DNA of 64,000 nucleotides from Formicarius rufipectus (taxonomy: Eukaryota > Chordata > Aves > Passeriformes > Formicariidae). The translations under genes and the position numbers were made by a program. Location of the stretch: assembly GCA_013399695.1 (NCBI GenBank), contig VXAU01004405.1, positions 299,911 through 363,910 on the forward strand, read 5' to 3'. Within the stretch, counting starts at the first letter, position 1. Each line of letters opens with the position of its first letter. Shown piece by piece: positions 1 through 12,600 of this stretch. A model generated the notes under the pieces. It worked only from the letters and a program-made list of their open reading frames with translations, did no database searches and was not told the origin of the DNA.

Positions 1-410
1 CCCCAGCGCCGCCGCGGGGCCCAGCGCCGCCCCGCCCTGCCCGCAGCTGCCGCGGCGCCGAGGCACGGCCGCGGGAATGGGAACGGGAACGGGAACGGGG
101 ACGGGGATGGGAACGGGGTCGGGGAGCGGCGCCGCGGCCGCGCCGCGCTGAGGGCCCGGGTGAGCACGGGGCACCCCCGAGGGCGGGAGCCGGAGCGGCC
201 CCTGAGGGGGCAGCGCCTCTTCCTTCTTCCTGTGTGCGTTCTCCTGTCGCTGCTCTCTCACCCCGAGCACTTCTACCCCGCTCACGGACAGGCAGCCGCA
301 GGCTCCGGCTGCTTTCCCGGGGCACCGGGATGGACACCGGGCAGGATCTCCCGGCCGCCCCCGGGAGCCTGCCCCGGCTCCAGCCAAAGCCGTGGATTTG
401 GGAGTCTGGG
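1..410. promoter_or_regulatory. CpG island, probable promoter or first exon of an unidentified gene
   Basis: The first ~400 bases are GC-rich and dense in CpG, in sharp contrast to the AT-rich DNA that follows. This is the usual look of a vertebrate CpG-island promoter. On the plus strand a good splice donor (GTGAGC) follows position 159, so 1-159 could be the end of a 5' untranslated first exon. A reading frame open from the left edge ends in TGA near 152 but is low-complexity (Gly/Thr/Ala-rich) and matches no protein I know. The gene could equally run leftward out of the window. I could not find a convincing second exon to the right, so orientation and identity stay open. Confidence 0.6.
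73..124 (+). repeat. G-rich hexamer repeat, G-quadruplex candidate
   Basis: There is a run of degenerate GGGAAC-like hexamers with about nine G-tracts of three or four G separated by 2-3 bases. It satisfies the simple G3+N1-7 quadruplex rule on the plus strand and lies inside the CpG island. Confidence 0.8.
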
Positions 411-620
411 ATAACCGGTAAATACGGCAACGCACGTAACTGTTGTTATGCTCTAAAGGTTTCAGTATGAGACGGGCACGTTGACAGCTCTTTCTGAGGC
501 GTACTGCAAGTTTGTTTTTATAAAATCGATATAATTCTCTCAGCATTTGAAGTAGTCCTTTGAAAGGAGCTCCCTGAACACAAGGTTCGTGTGTGAGGAA
601 CTGGCAGGTGTCTCATTACA

Positions 621-663
<43 letters not shown>

Positions 664-3600
664 GCACCAGGAGCTGCTTCCTTTGCCCAAGGTTACCTAA
701 TCTCTGTGCTCCATACAAGACCCTCCTTCAGCTTTCCCTGGCAAACCTCGGGATGATGCTGTCTGTGGAAACTGTTAAAAAACACATATATCTTTGTGGT
801 GATTGTTTTGGGTTGGTTTGGAAGCTCTTTAGGGCCTGTTAATACACTTGATAAAGTACAATGCAATACAGAGACCAGTGTTCCATCTAACCTTGTCACC
901 TCTGCAGTTACCATTTTGTTGTGTTTCTCCTAAATACATTATAGCTGAAGTGCGATTTCACAGCCTCAGTGAGATACAAAATGACAGATTCTGTGTGGCA
1001 TTTGTAAAGGAGACAGCACTGAAACTGCCGTGGTGAGCGCTACAGTTCCACTCCCCCCAGGAATGTTCTTTAAAGCCTTGTATTTCCTTCTCTGTTGCTT
1101 GACCACCTCCTTCCTCTTTTTCAACACAGTTGCTGTTGTTTTCATGGTGATGATACTTAGTGCTCGGTTTGCTTTTTGGCACAAAAGACTGGAAAGAAGG
1201 TAGTTGTTTTCTGTATCCATGGGTGCCTGCCAATAGTATCACGTAAACTGCTGTCTTAAGAAGAATGGACTCATGGGAACATAAGGAAATTTGTCACAAG
1301 AGTTTGTGGCACTGGGCAACAGGTTAACACAAACTTAGTGGCTCTCATGAGGATATTTGAATGATGGGACAATAACAAGGGAAAGACATACATGACAGAT
1401 ATAAGATAAAAAGCCCTCTGACCATATTTTGTAATGCTCCTCACACTTTGTTTGCCTTTCCTGATTACATTTAAGTTTCCACTGAAACTGCTCAAAGAGA
1501 AAGGGAAGATACGATGATGCATTTAAAATCCCCATACCATTATTTCATTTTTCTAAATTAAAAAAAATCTCTTTTATCACAGAAAAGATTCTTATCAAGG
1601 TCTGCACTTGACAAAGATAATGAACAAAGGTCTGAAAAGGAAAATTTAAAAAACTTTTCTTGACATCTTGAAAATTTATCAGCATCTTGAAAACATCTTC
1701 ATCCACTTTCAAGGACCTCTGGGAAAGTAAGAGAAGTTTCCTAGAGTCTTAGCCTTATAGAGAACTCCTTCCTCCATCTTGGAGACTGTTTCTCTAAACA
1801 CTCATGGCATCAGAACGATGGGAAGGGCTAGCAAGGAGACATGAACATACAACATATGCAAGATTTATTTTATCAACACTGTGCATGTATCTTGGAGAGT
1901 GAAAGAGCCACTATATCCTTATTGTAACCTTTCATCCTAATCAGAGCAGCTGTGCTTCACCTAACTTTGTGTAGCAACTGGAGAAGGAGACCTGTTCCAA
2001 CCTGTACCAGTACTGGAAAATATTCTGGTTCACTTCTGAAATAAAGCTAAACCAAGGGCCACCCAAGAGTAAGACCCTGTTCAACTATAAAATGATCCTT
2101 AGGATGGAACCCACAGAGGAGAATGCTCATTGCCACTTCCCACCATGGCTAAAGGAACTGATGATACTTGGTAAAGCTCCGCACTGGGCCCAAAGGCAGA
2201 AAATCAAACAAAAATAAAAAATTATAGGACTCCTCCCCCTTTCTGACTATGGAACACATTAGTCTAGAATTAAAGCAATAACATGTTTCAGAATTCAATG
2301 TCCAAACCATCAGATAACTGGAATTTCTGGGGTTATTCCCTTGTAAAATAGCATGCAAATTAAATCTGAAATGCCTGTATTTTGTATAGACTGCATTTTA
2401 AGTGCAAACATATATAAAAATACTATGATGTAAAAAACTCCAGACAGCTATCCTTGTGCTATGCACCAATTCCAGAGAACAACTGGAAATCCCTTGGAAA
2501 GTTTGATGTAATTACATCTGACTGTAAATCTTTAACTGTTCCAATATACTCAGGTGACCTAAATAGCATTACACAGAAAAGAATTTTAATTTAAAGTATT
2601 GAAGAAGGAGTATTTGTCTCAAGATCAGTTTCTCTGAGAAATTACTGCTCAGAAAAGTTCTGTATGCCTTGTTCTACAGCCACAATCTTGGTATTTCTAC
2701 ATTGTAAATACTCCATGGTAAATTGCAATGGAAGCTTGGTTTAGCTCAAGTTCTCCTGACTCTGTGATGCTGCTTCTTGGTTAAGAAAATGGATCTAACT
2801 ATCAGTTTTTGTCATCTATGCTTTACTTTACAGCTGATTCATATATGTCCACTTCTAGTCTAATGGTGACTTTTCTTCAATATGAATTTCTGTCATGCTC
2901 AAACAACTAATTTACAGACACAAGGGATATGTTGCCAATTGTCTTTTAAAATGTCTCAACTAAAAATCTTTCACGAGGTGTAAATGAAGACGGTGGAACA
3001 GCCTGCCAGCAATTTAAATGAGGATTGCTTGAACCGAGTTGCTCCTTTGCTCTGTTGTTGTGCCAAACTGAGTTGTCTGAGGATGGCCTAAAGCTGCCCT
3101 TCCTGGAATGGCTGGCATTCACATATATTAGCTTGCTTCACATATATTAGATGGGAGGTGTGATCTCATTAAGGCATCAAACTTATTATATAGTAGTGCA
3201 GATCAGCCACGTGGTTCATGTGCAATAGGTGCCTATTCCTTTGCTATTTCCTCAGGGGTTCTGGAAACAAGAGCAGGTAAGAGTTAGTAATAGGCTGGAT
3301 GAATTGTGGCCAGTTGTACTGATGTGCTTGAAAACAGGCATTTTGTGTATTATGACCCAAGTAAATCTGTTTGGGATTTGCAGCTTGCCTGTACAGAAAT
3401 GCTCATGGGGCCTGCTTTTTGAAGGTAAAATTGTGATGATTTAAAATAACATCCAAAGGCAGAAATGCAGTTATTCGTGAAAATTGCTTGCAGAGGGTGT
3501 TCATGAAGTTATAGCTTGGGGTAAATCTTTTGAAGTTGCCCTTAACTTAATGTAGTTATAAAGAGCCATAGAGCTTCTTTGTGGAATTTGGTAGCTACAA

Positions 3601-6600
3601 CAATATGAGCCGCCACCAAAACTGGGCAATCATTGCCCTGCACAAAGGTGAATAAAAAAGTATAGGCAGCAAAGTGGAGGTGGGAAAATATGATGAGGAA
3701 ATGCAGATAGCAGGACAGGGACACGAACTGTGTGATCTTGAGAACACGGAAAAAATCTGAAAGCCAAAAGAGGCCTGGGATTGTGATGAAATTAACCATC
3801 TCAAGTTATCTGATTCTTTATGTGAGGAAACAGAATTATATGCTTTTCATAATAAATAAAAACATGAACTTGTATTCTCAATTTTTTCTTCTAAAGAAAC
3901 ATCCCATACACCAGCAAATTTTCTTTAAACTCTGAAATAAAAATAGACTAAAGATATGAATTGCATCAGCATTCTTGTGGAGACTGCATTCAACCGCATT
4001 ACTGGACTGACAAGCAGAGATAACATCTTAGCTAACCTCCAGATTCAGTGAGCCATGAGCACACTGTGAACCATTTTTTCTAGAGTTGATGCTATTTTTA
4101 AAAAAAACCCACATACAGATTATTTTCAAATGAAGACATTTAAGTGTAGCGTTTCATTAAAGAAAAAAGTGACAACATATACTTTAGCTTTCTATTCATC
4201 TTAAATCACATAACTAGATTATTGCAGTATTCTTTAAATTCAGAAGTCCCTTTTTCAAATAGCAGTGAAAATAGCTTTTCTCGTGACTGTTTAACTTCTA
4301 AGAAAGCTACATTTTTTTACTCTTTTATGTCAATCCTTCCCATGCACTGTCATCATTTTACCAGAGTAATAGTCTATTTTCTTTCCTTCTTTTTTGCTTT
4401 CTTCATTTTTTTCTATAATTTCCTTCACTAAGGTAAAAGTACTTGGTCTTGCTGATCAGGACGTGACTACTTGAGCAGTATAAGTTTTGGTAGATAATTG
4501 TAAACTAAGACTAAAGAACTGAGGGGCAGATCCCACATATTTAAATTTCTACTTAACAGTGAGTAGGTTTTGAAGGTGCACTTTTCCTGTGTAGAGTAGT
4601 GGACAAATGCTGTGTCCATATTTGCAGACACTTGCATTTCATTAACGCTACGTAAAAAATGGGTAATATGGGAAAAAAAAAAGTCAAAAATAGTTTGAAG
4701 GCTGGAGAAAAAAATCATTATGACTGAAGAGTAACTTAACAAAATGGACATCACTACATAATATACACCCTTTTGCAGGTATTCAAATCAATCTGTTACT
4801 ATACATGATGATCTAAGGATCTTTTCTGGCTTGGAAAACATGACCTTAAAGGAAAATAGCTCCACTTCAAGAGTGTGAGCCACCTTGTTTGTTTATTTTC
4901 AATGAGTTAAATATGTCAAGACCTTCTGTGCAGCCTGCCCTGTACCTAGTCTGGATGGGTATTTGTGAAACTAAAGAATTGGAAACAATCCCAAAGAAAA
5001 ATCACTCATGTCTGCTTTCTTGCCTGAAGCTATGAGTTTCTGAAGAGACATAATAACCACTCCAGGAAGGTTAACTGTTTGGTATCTAGGGAAAACTATA
5101 GGATATCTAACCTGCAACTCCAGGCATCAAACTTGTCATTAGTTCAGAGCCAAATTTTTGAGAGTTGTCCAGATGGAAAGCAAACTGCCTGTTGGAAGGG
5201 GAGCTCAAGCCAAACAAAGAAGTTGTGTAGCACCATAGGCTTCACCATGCTGAACTATGCTTTTGTGGGACAATTTTTTGAAATAATAAAAATGTGCATC
5301 TGCTAAATTTTTCAGAATTCTTTAAATGACTTTTTTTTCCCTGCACTTGTGTGAGATCTTCCTCTGATTCAAAAGTTTTTCTGCTGCTCTAGAATTGGCA
5401 GCAGATAAAAAACATATTTAGTATTAATTACTAAAGGAACAGAAGGAAGGATAAGTCTCATCCTCACTGGACAGAATTAGTTCTTGTGGTTCGTGAAAAA
5501 AGGCACAAGGAACAAGGACAGAGCTGCTGTTACTGAAAAGCTTCACATAAGACCAAAGGTGCCCAGTGTGCAGGCTGTCTGGAGTCTTCACCTCTTCTGT
5601 GACAGTCTCAAGGCAGAATTAGAAACACAGACGTGTTTCAGGCAAGAGCTACACCCATCCTAATCTGTTCAGAAGCTGATGATGTCATGGAGGTGTAATG
5701 TCAGTGTGAAAGCAACAAAGTGAGCATTAGCAACAGAAGAAAACTGTGAAAGAGAGAGCTTGAGAGACAAAGTTGATGAATCAAACAATGGTCAGTTTTA
5801 TAAAATGTTATGCAAACTTTGCTTCCTATTCATTCCACTGAGGTGTCACAGTGAAATATCCTTTATATTTTCTTCTGATCTCCGGACTTTCCTCCATGTA
5901 CCATAGTGCTGGGATAGCCACTTTCTCCTCATCCAAAATCTCTACCACTGCCTTTGATGTAATTTCATTAAACACCATTTCTATGATTCTTTATAAACTT
6001 GGCATCTTTCAGTCTAAGGTTCAGTGAAATGACTGTAGCACTGTTGTAGCTGTGGAGACAGGAGCAGCAGGGTTTGAACAGAGTTAATAACCAGAAGTGT
6101 TGTGAAAATATGTGAGTAGTACTTCATATCTACATTTGTCTTCTGTTTCATTTTGTCCATTGCCATGTACAAATAATAGAATAGATTGATTGTAGGAGTG
6201 TCCTTTTCCTTTAAAATATCTCTATAATTAATCCATTTTTATAAAGGTAGTGATAAAATCTTGCAGGATTTGAAATGTGCAGCCTTATTAACTCCTCCAG
6301 TGAGCCTAATTGTCCCTCTTTGAGTCAATAGAACTTCACTCTTCCTTCACTCTTACATTAGCTTGTCTCAGTTTATGGCATTATTTCTCTCAGACAGGTT
6401 AAATGAGAGTTGATAGACTGCAACGTAGGAAAACACAAAACAATCCCAGTACTGCTTTTGTTTGATTTCAAGGCAAAGGCTCTTTTCATAGCTTCCATTA
6501 TGGCTATCAGTTTTTTTGAATGCTATTCAAATGAAGGCAGTAGAATTATGTTCTGTTTCAAAATAGGGATAAATTGGAACACAAAAATTATTCATTGTAT

Positions 6601-9600
6601 ATGAAGAGTAAATGTAAGTTCTCTGAATTCTGCAGCAGATAGCTTGCTTGGGTCTTTGTTGTTTAATATAACTCTTGAGTACATACAAACAGGATTAGGA
6701 AAGTCACATGCAAATATAACAAATGATGGCTCTGAGTTGAATTAAAGGCATGAATTAATTTTCTTCTATCTCATGCATCATTAAATATTGCTATTGTACT
6801 GTCTACTGATTATCTATATTATACCTATCACCTGATAGCAACCACGGTCGTTATGGTAATGTCAGGATTATAATTATAGTCCCTTCTGCAATGTAGTCAT
6901 ACTATACTAAAAAAATCCTTGAGATGGTAGTGTCCCATGCTTGGTACCAGCCCAAACACAAATACATTCTGAGATTGTTGAGGGGAAAAATATTTTGTTA
7001 CTGAGTTATTAACATTTAAGAAAAATTATATACTTACATGTACATATATGTGTATATTATTGCAAAATATGTTGCCTTTTAGACTATGGTTTTACTTCAC
7101 TTGACATAAACAAAACTTCTCAGAACTTCTTATCCCTTGATGAACATCCCTTCAGCTGAGTTTGGTAATTTAAGAATATTAAAAAAATGCAGTTATTGCT
7201 CAGTGATCAGAGTAATCCTGTGAAATTTTGTTTGGCAGCATGTGTCAGTGTTGTAGATAAGCCCATATCCTGCAGTAGAACACATGGTGCCCCAGGTGCT
7301 CTGGCTGTTCCTCCCGAGGTCCCTGTTGTGCCAAATGCTGGTGACCTCTAATGCCCAGAGACTGATCTGGGAATCAAAACCAGGACTCCTGAGAGACACA
7401 TGTTTATGAAGCTGTGGGTTGTGGGTGGCAGATAGAGTGTGTCTTCCCAGAAAACAAAACTGGTGACTACACTTCAGAAAGTGGTCCGATTTCTGTAGAA
7501 TGTAAGGCAGAACTCTGAGAACAAATTCAAAGTCATTATCTGCTGGCTTCTTCAGATTTATTAATACAGTTGGGCTATTCTCTGTTAGATTTGAGAGGCA
7601 ATTTTAATTTAATTATAAAGAAAACAATATTGTCTCATGTCCTAAGTATATGAATGTATAAAACCATTCTCTTTTCAAATGTTAAAACATTCTAGGGCAA
7701 CCATATCAAGGAATCTGTGTGAATGCAACTCATGGGCCAAATAATTGAAAATAAAAACCCACTACATGTAAAATGAAGTCTTGCACTCATTATCTCATTT
7801 AGTGACATTTAACACTATAAATATTAAATTAATATTTTATATGTAATTATTAAAAAGTTAATTGTATGTTACTCATCTGTAATTTGAAAATAATTGTTTT
7901 CAACTTAATCAGGATAGAATGGCACATACAAGTTTATATCTGTAAATGAGACACCTGTAGAAATACTGATGAGTTATGTTTCTTATTGTCATCACTTGCA
8001 CAGGACTATATTGAAATACTGGGGTTTTTAATTGATTTGGGGAACAAAGGTGGTGAATTGCTGTCATATATACTTGGTACTATTTCGAGATCAATATTTG
8101 GTTTCAAGCTGAAGTGTCCAAAGCCGTGTATGCGCCAGCCATTCTTAGGCTGGCATAGGTACTTACTAAGTAAATACTTTTATTCAGATAGTCTATGGGC
8201 AAATTTTGCCAAGAATGTCCTTTAAAACATTCAGTGATCCCAAGGTTGTCTGTAGCTGTTTATCACAGGTGTCTGATTCTAGTGGATGCTGTCCCAGTGA
8301 GGACAGCTGGGTCTGTATGCTCTTTAGGAACAGGAAGGCTGCTACCCTGCACCTGCTCTTCTACAGTGGCCAGCTGGGGATCTAAGCTGTGTGCCCTCAT
8401 ATAATCCAGTTGCAAAAGGCCACAACTACTGCATCGCTCTAACAGCAGCACATTTATGCCACCTTTGCACATTTAGTAGCCCATTTATCATTGTCTCTTC
8501 ACAGACTTAAGGTGGCTTATATGGAAAGGAGTAAGGGCAGTGAAATTTCAGTTAGTTTGTTGATTATTCAGGGATTAAGGCCTTATTACACCCGAATCAT
8601 GTAAGAAGTTTGGTTGATTAGTAGAATTTCACAGGAAATCTTTATTTTGACATTCATTCTGAAGTAAATGTTTGAAGACTTGGCTGTTCTAGTACTAGGC
8701 ATTAATAGCAGAAGTTCTTGTAATGGTGTCAGCTGAAGAAGGAAACACAGCAGGAAATACCTGTCCCTCCTGGCAGTAACAAGATCATCAGTGAATTAGA
8801 AAGAAAGGAAGATTAAGAAAACTAGGTTAGATCTTGTGTAGTCCTGGCTCACCACCAAGCTGCCAAGGACAGGAGACAGACAGAGACATGCAAGACACTT
8901 TATCTGTTCTGCTACGGCAGCCCTTGTTATGCAGTTACACCTGTGTTAAGGGGATTGGATTTGTTGTATTCTTGCATATAGGTAGGTCCTGCATAAATTG
9001 GAAAGGCAAAGGAAACTCAGGCATCTTTGAGTTGTCTCAGATTCCAGGTGTGTACAAGGAAATCCATTACACATGCACATCCCCCATCATGTGAAGGAAA
9101 AGTTACTTTTTCTAGCATTTTTTCCTTGAATTCTTCCATTCAAGGAATTTTCAAAGTATTTTCAAGTATTTCTCCTTTGAAAGCAGAGATTTTTCTTTCA
9201 AAGACAAATGCCTTCAGCAATGTGGGAGGACTTAGCCATGTTGTTCTTGATGTCCTGTGAAGTGTATGTTAGTATTGTGGTATAGTGCTAGAACTTTCAC
9301 AAAGGCACCGGCAGCTTGCCTAGAGCGTCAGCATGGACCTTCATTTTCCATTTTGAAGGGAAGCAATAAGACCTACTGGAAAGGAAAATGCATGCTATTG
9401 TCTCACATTTTTTGAACGGGTAATCAAAAAGGAGTTTATTGTCAGGCTGTATGTCTAGATAAAGTCCAAATTAACTTGACAATTCTATTAACAGCAGTTC
9501 TCTGGCCCTCCTTTTGCTACATCATGCAACTGTGTTCAGCACATGGAGTTACTGCGGTCAGGAAAAGAGAAGCTAGATGGCACTATGGTCCGAAGGGATT

Positions 9601-12600
9601 ATGTGCTGCTGGTGAACAGGATGAAGCTCTGCAAGTCATCTGGTCTAAAAGCCTGTAGAATTTAATAGATATCTGGTCAGAATTCCTGAAGTAGAATTAG
9701 GGAGAAGACAGGCTTTCCACTGATGCAATTAATTAGCTTTTGTTTTTTATAACAGTAACAGGCTTAAATTTAAGCATATACACAGGAAAGAGATTGCAGA
9801 TGTAAAATGGCTGTAAAAGATTGCCTACAGAGATAAAAATGTGAGAAATACTTTGTGCATCATAACTTAAAACACGTTTGTGTTTTTAAAACACAACCTC
9901 AGGTATTTATGTTCAAATATGTTGTAATGTATAGAAGTAGATAAGCTATGTACCACATGTGTGTAGTTACAGGAAACCAACACAGTCATCTGATTTGGTC
10001 CAGCAAGCTAGAGAGGAATAAAAATACACTCTAAAGTACTCATTAAATTTTCCTTTAATGACTTTTTAAGGGTAAAGGGACTTGCACTGCCAAAGTATAG
10101 ATTTTGTTCAAGCAAATGTCTGGGGTAATTACTGTAAGACACTCATGAAGTTATCTTTATATACATAAACCCACACATATTTTATTTATATTTCTAATTA
10201 TATATAAAGTATTTAGAGATATAAAATATACCTGTTTTTACTGTCATATGTCAGTTTCCCTAATCTCTATTTTTAGAGTATAGGGTTTTTTCACTAGGTT
10301 AGTAATTCATCCATTTGTGTATTTATCACAAATGAAAACCAGACAAGAAAATATCGATGTAGTTTTTATTAAAATTGTAAGGCAAACCTAGCTGGTAATT
10401 ACTATTTAAAATTACAAATCGTTGGCGTAAGCCTAAGAATTCCTTAGAAGAAAGTCAAAGTTATCAAAACACAAAACAAATAAACAAAAATATCCATAAG
10501 CTTTGGAAGGCTGGGGAGGTCTAGTTTAATAATGACTTTAAAGGGGTTCTCAACATTTGAAAGTAAATAAAACCCAGTCAGACAAACAACTTTGCATCTG
10601 TAGCCTCTAGGCTTCTTTATTAATATCTTTTGCTTATGCAAAGGGGCCTGCATTGCAACATGGAATGTTTGCTGCTTTATTAAACTCCAGCCAATTTTTT
10701 TTTATTTCAATGGAATTCACACATTTTGTTCCTTCGTGGGGATTGTACCATGCAGTTTGCCACTTGGTCCTGAACTTCGGAGAACTGACTGCAGGTTTCA
10801 ACCTTCAGAAGCCCTAAGAACTGCAGTAGGGCTGATACAGTACTTGTACAGCTATGAGCTTTGTTATGTGCTGCATCAGCAACAAGGAGCAGGACTGTCC
10901 ACAGACCACTATCTGAAGTAACAACATTTATGTGTTTTTCTTTTTTTATTTCTGCCATTCAAGTACTTTCTCCCTAGAATTCAAGGAAACTCATGTTTTG
11001 TTATTTTTCTGATGATGTGTCAGATCGTTTTAAAGTAGTGTGGATGTTGGCTGAACCTTCTGCAGGTTCAGTCTATAATGGCTAAACTGAATGGCAGCCA
11101 AGGAGTTCTCTAACATCTATTATAAGTCAAAGGTCATGTTGTATATGGAGCAAAATACACATATAGTGACAGGAAGCAGAGTTCTCCCTATGTTTTTAAT
11201 AGACAATAGGAGACCCAACTTCTAGTTATTGGTGATAGGAAGATCTCTTTGTTCTGTCAGATTTCTGTTTCCTGTGGTGCACTATAAGGTACATCTCATT
11301 CATATTTGCTGGTATTATTTGTATTTTCTAAATGTGTGATGTAGCACATTCTTAAAAATAACCATCAACTTTGTATCTGTTTCCAGAAAGTGCTGATACT
11401 AACTAAAGTACTAATTTTGGATTGCAGCAGAAGCCATAAAATAGGCACACTCAGCAAGAAATCCAGCATGACTGTTTTTTGGATTTAGTGTCAAAGGTGA
11501 ACTGAAGAAAGGATGAGTTGATAAATTCAATGCACTTTAAACTGGTATGTTTAAAAATAAATGTTCTAAAAATTAATCTATTTTTTAAAATTGCTTATCA
11601 CACATTGAAACTGCTTATTTTACTTCACTATCCTTGGATGAATTTATGCACAAGATAGTTCATCAAAACAGTATATTTTAAGGGCAATGCATTTGTAAAA
11701 TACTAGAAGTAGTAGGACAGTTAAATTTTTGCTGGGGACTGTTTGCAAGAAGTCCGAACAGGGTCTGTGAAATAGTCTTAGAGCACTGTGAATTTTCTAG
11801 CAGAAAGCAGAGACAGTACATGATAATATTAACGTTTCTGAAGGGTCTTAATTGCTCTGAATTAATGAACAACTATTTATTACAATGTAGATAATTTCTG
11901 GGCAATATTAGAAGTATGCTTGAAATATACACAGTTCTAATGGACATTGAATAGGCTCTTCATTGGCATGGTATTTTGTACTGTACTGATTTGAAAAGCA
12001 GATTAGGCTTTCAGATAATTATTATAAATACATTTATACTGCAATAGTCACTTCAAAATCACTATTCTGCTTTAAAAAAACCACCAGCTTCTGGTAAATT
12101 AATTTGTTTCGCATTCTTGGAAAGCACCAGCTTAATCGTGTTGTTTTGGTTTTTTTTAATCATCTGTGAATATTTGCTGCAATATTCCATTGCAAATTAC
12201 ACGACAAATTCCCAGGCTGGCTCACTATTTCCAGGGACACCCTAACTTAGTTGCCTTAATTCAGCTGTGGTGCATCTTCCAGGCTGCCTGCTCAAGAGGG
12301 TAGGCTGGAAAACAGAGTAAGATCTGAGGCTGAAAGACCATTCTTCTGCTTGCCTCAGTTTAGGATGCAAACCCAAGCCTGCTATTGCATTTGCAAGTAA
12401 AGAGACAGCTTGTGGAAAACCACACATCTCTCCATCTCCTGTTGAAACTCTTAATGTTGCTGTCTGTTGTAATAATTTCTATGCAAGTGCCCCCAGCCTC
12501 TCTGCCCAAAGACTAGCTGCAGCTTCCAGAGCTGCTCCTCACTCACAAGCCACCTTCCCGGGAGCAGTAACCTTCCTTCCAGAGTCTATTGTGTGTGGGA

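Noticed and set aside
1..159. 3' end of GPR88, which the inferred inversion would place to the left
   Set aside because: The short Gly/Thr/Ala-rich translation does not resemble the GPR88 C-terminus, so no gene name was assigned.
160..470. Open frames starting in the CpG island
   Set aside because: Start after the likely splice donor in probable intron. Proline/arginine-rich translations typical of GC-rich non-coding DNA.
10707..10958. Open frames on both strands around 10.7-10.95 kb
   Set aside because: No recognised domain, no splice sites that join to other exons. Could be conserved non-coding DNA but nothing shows it.
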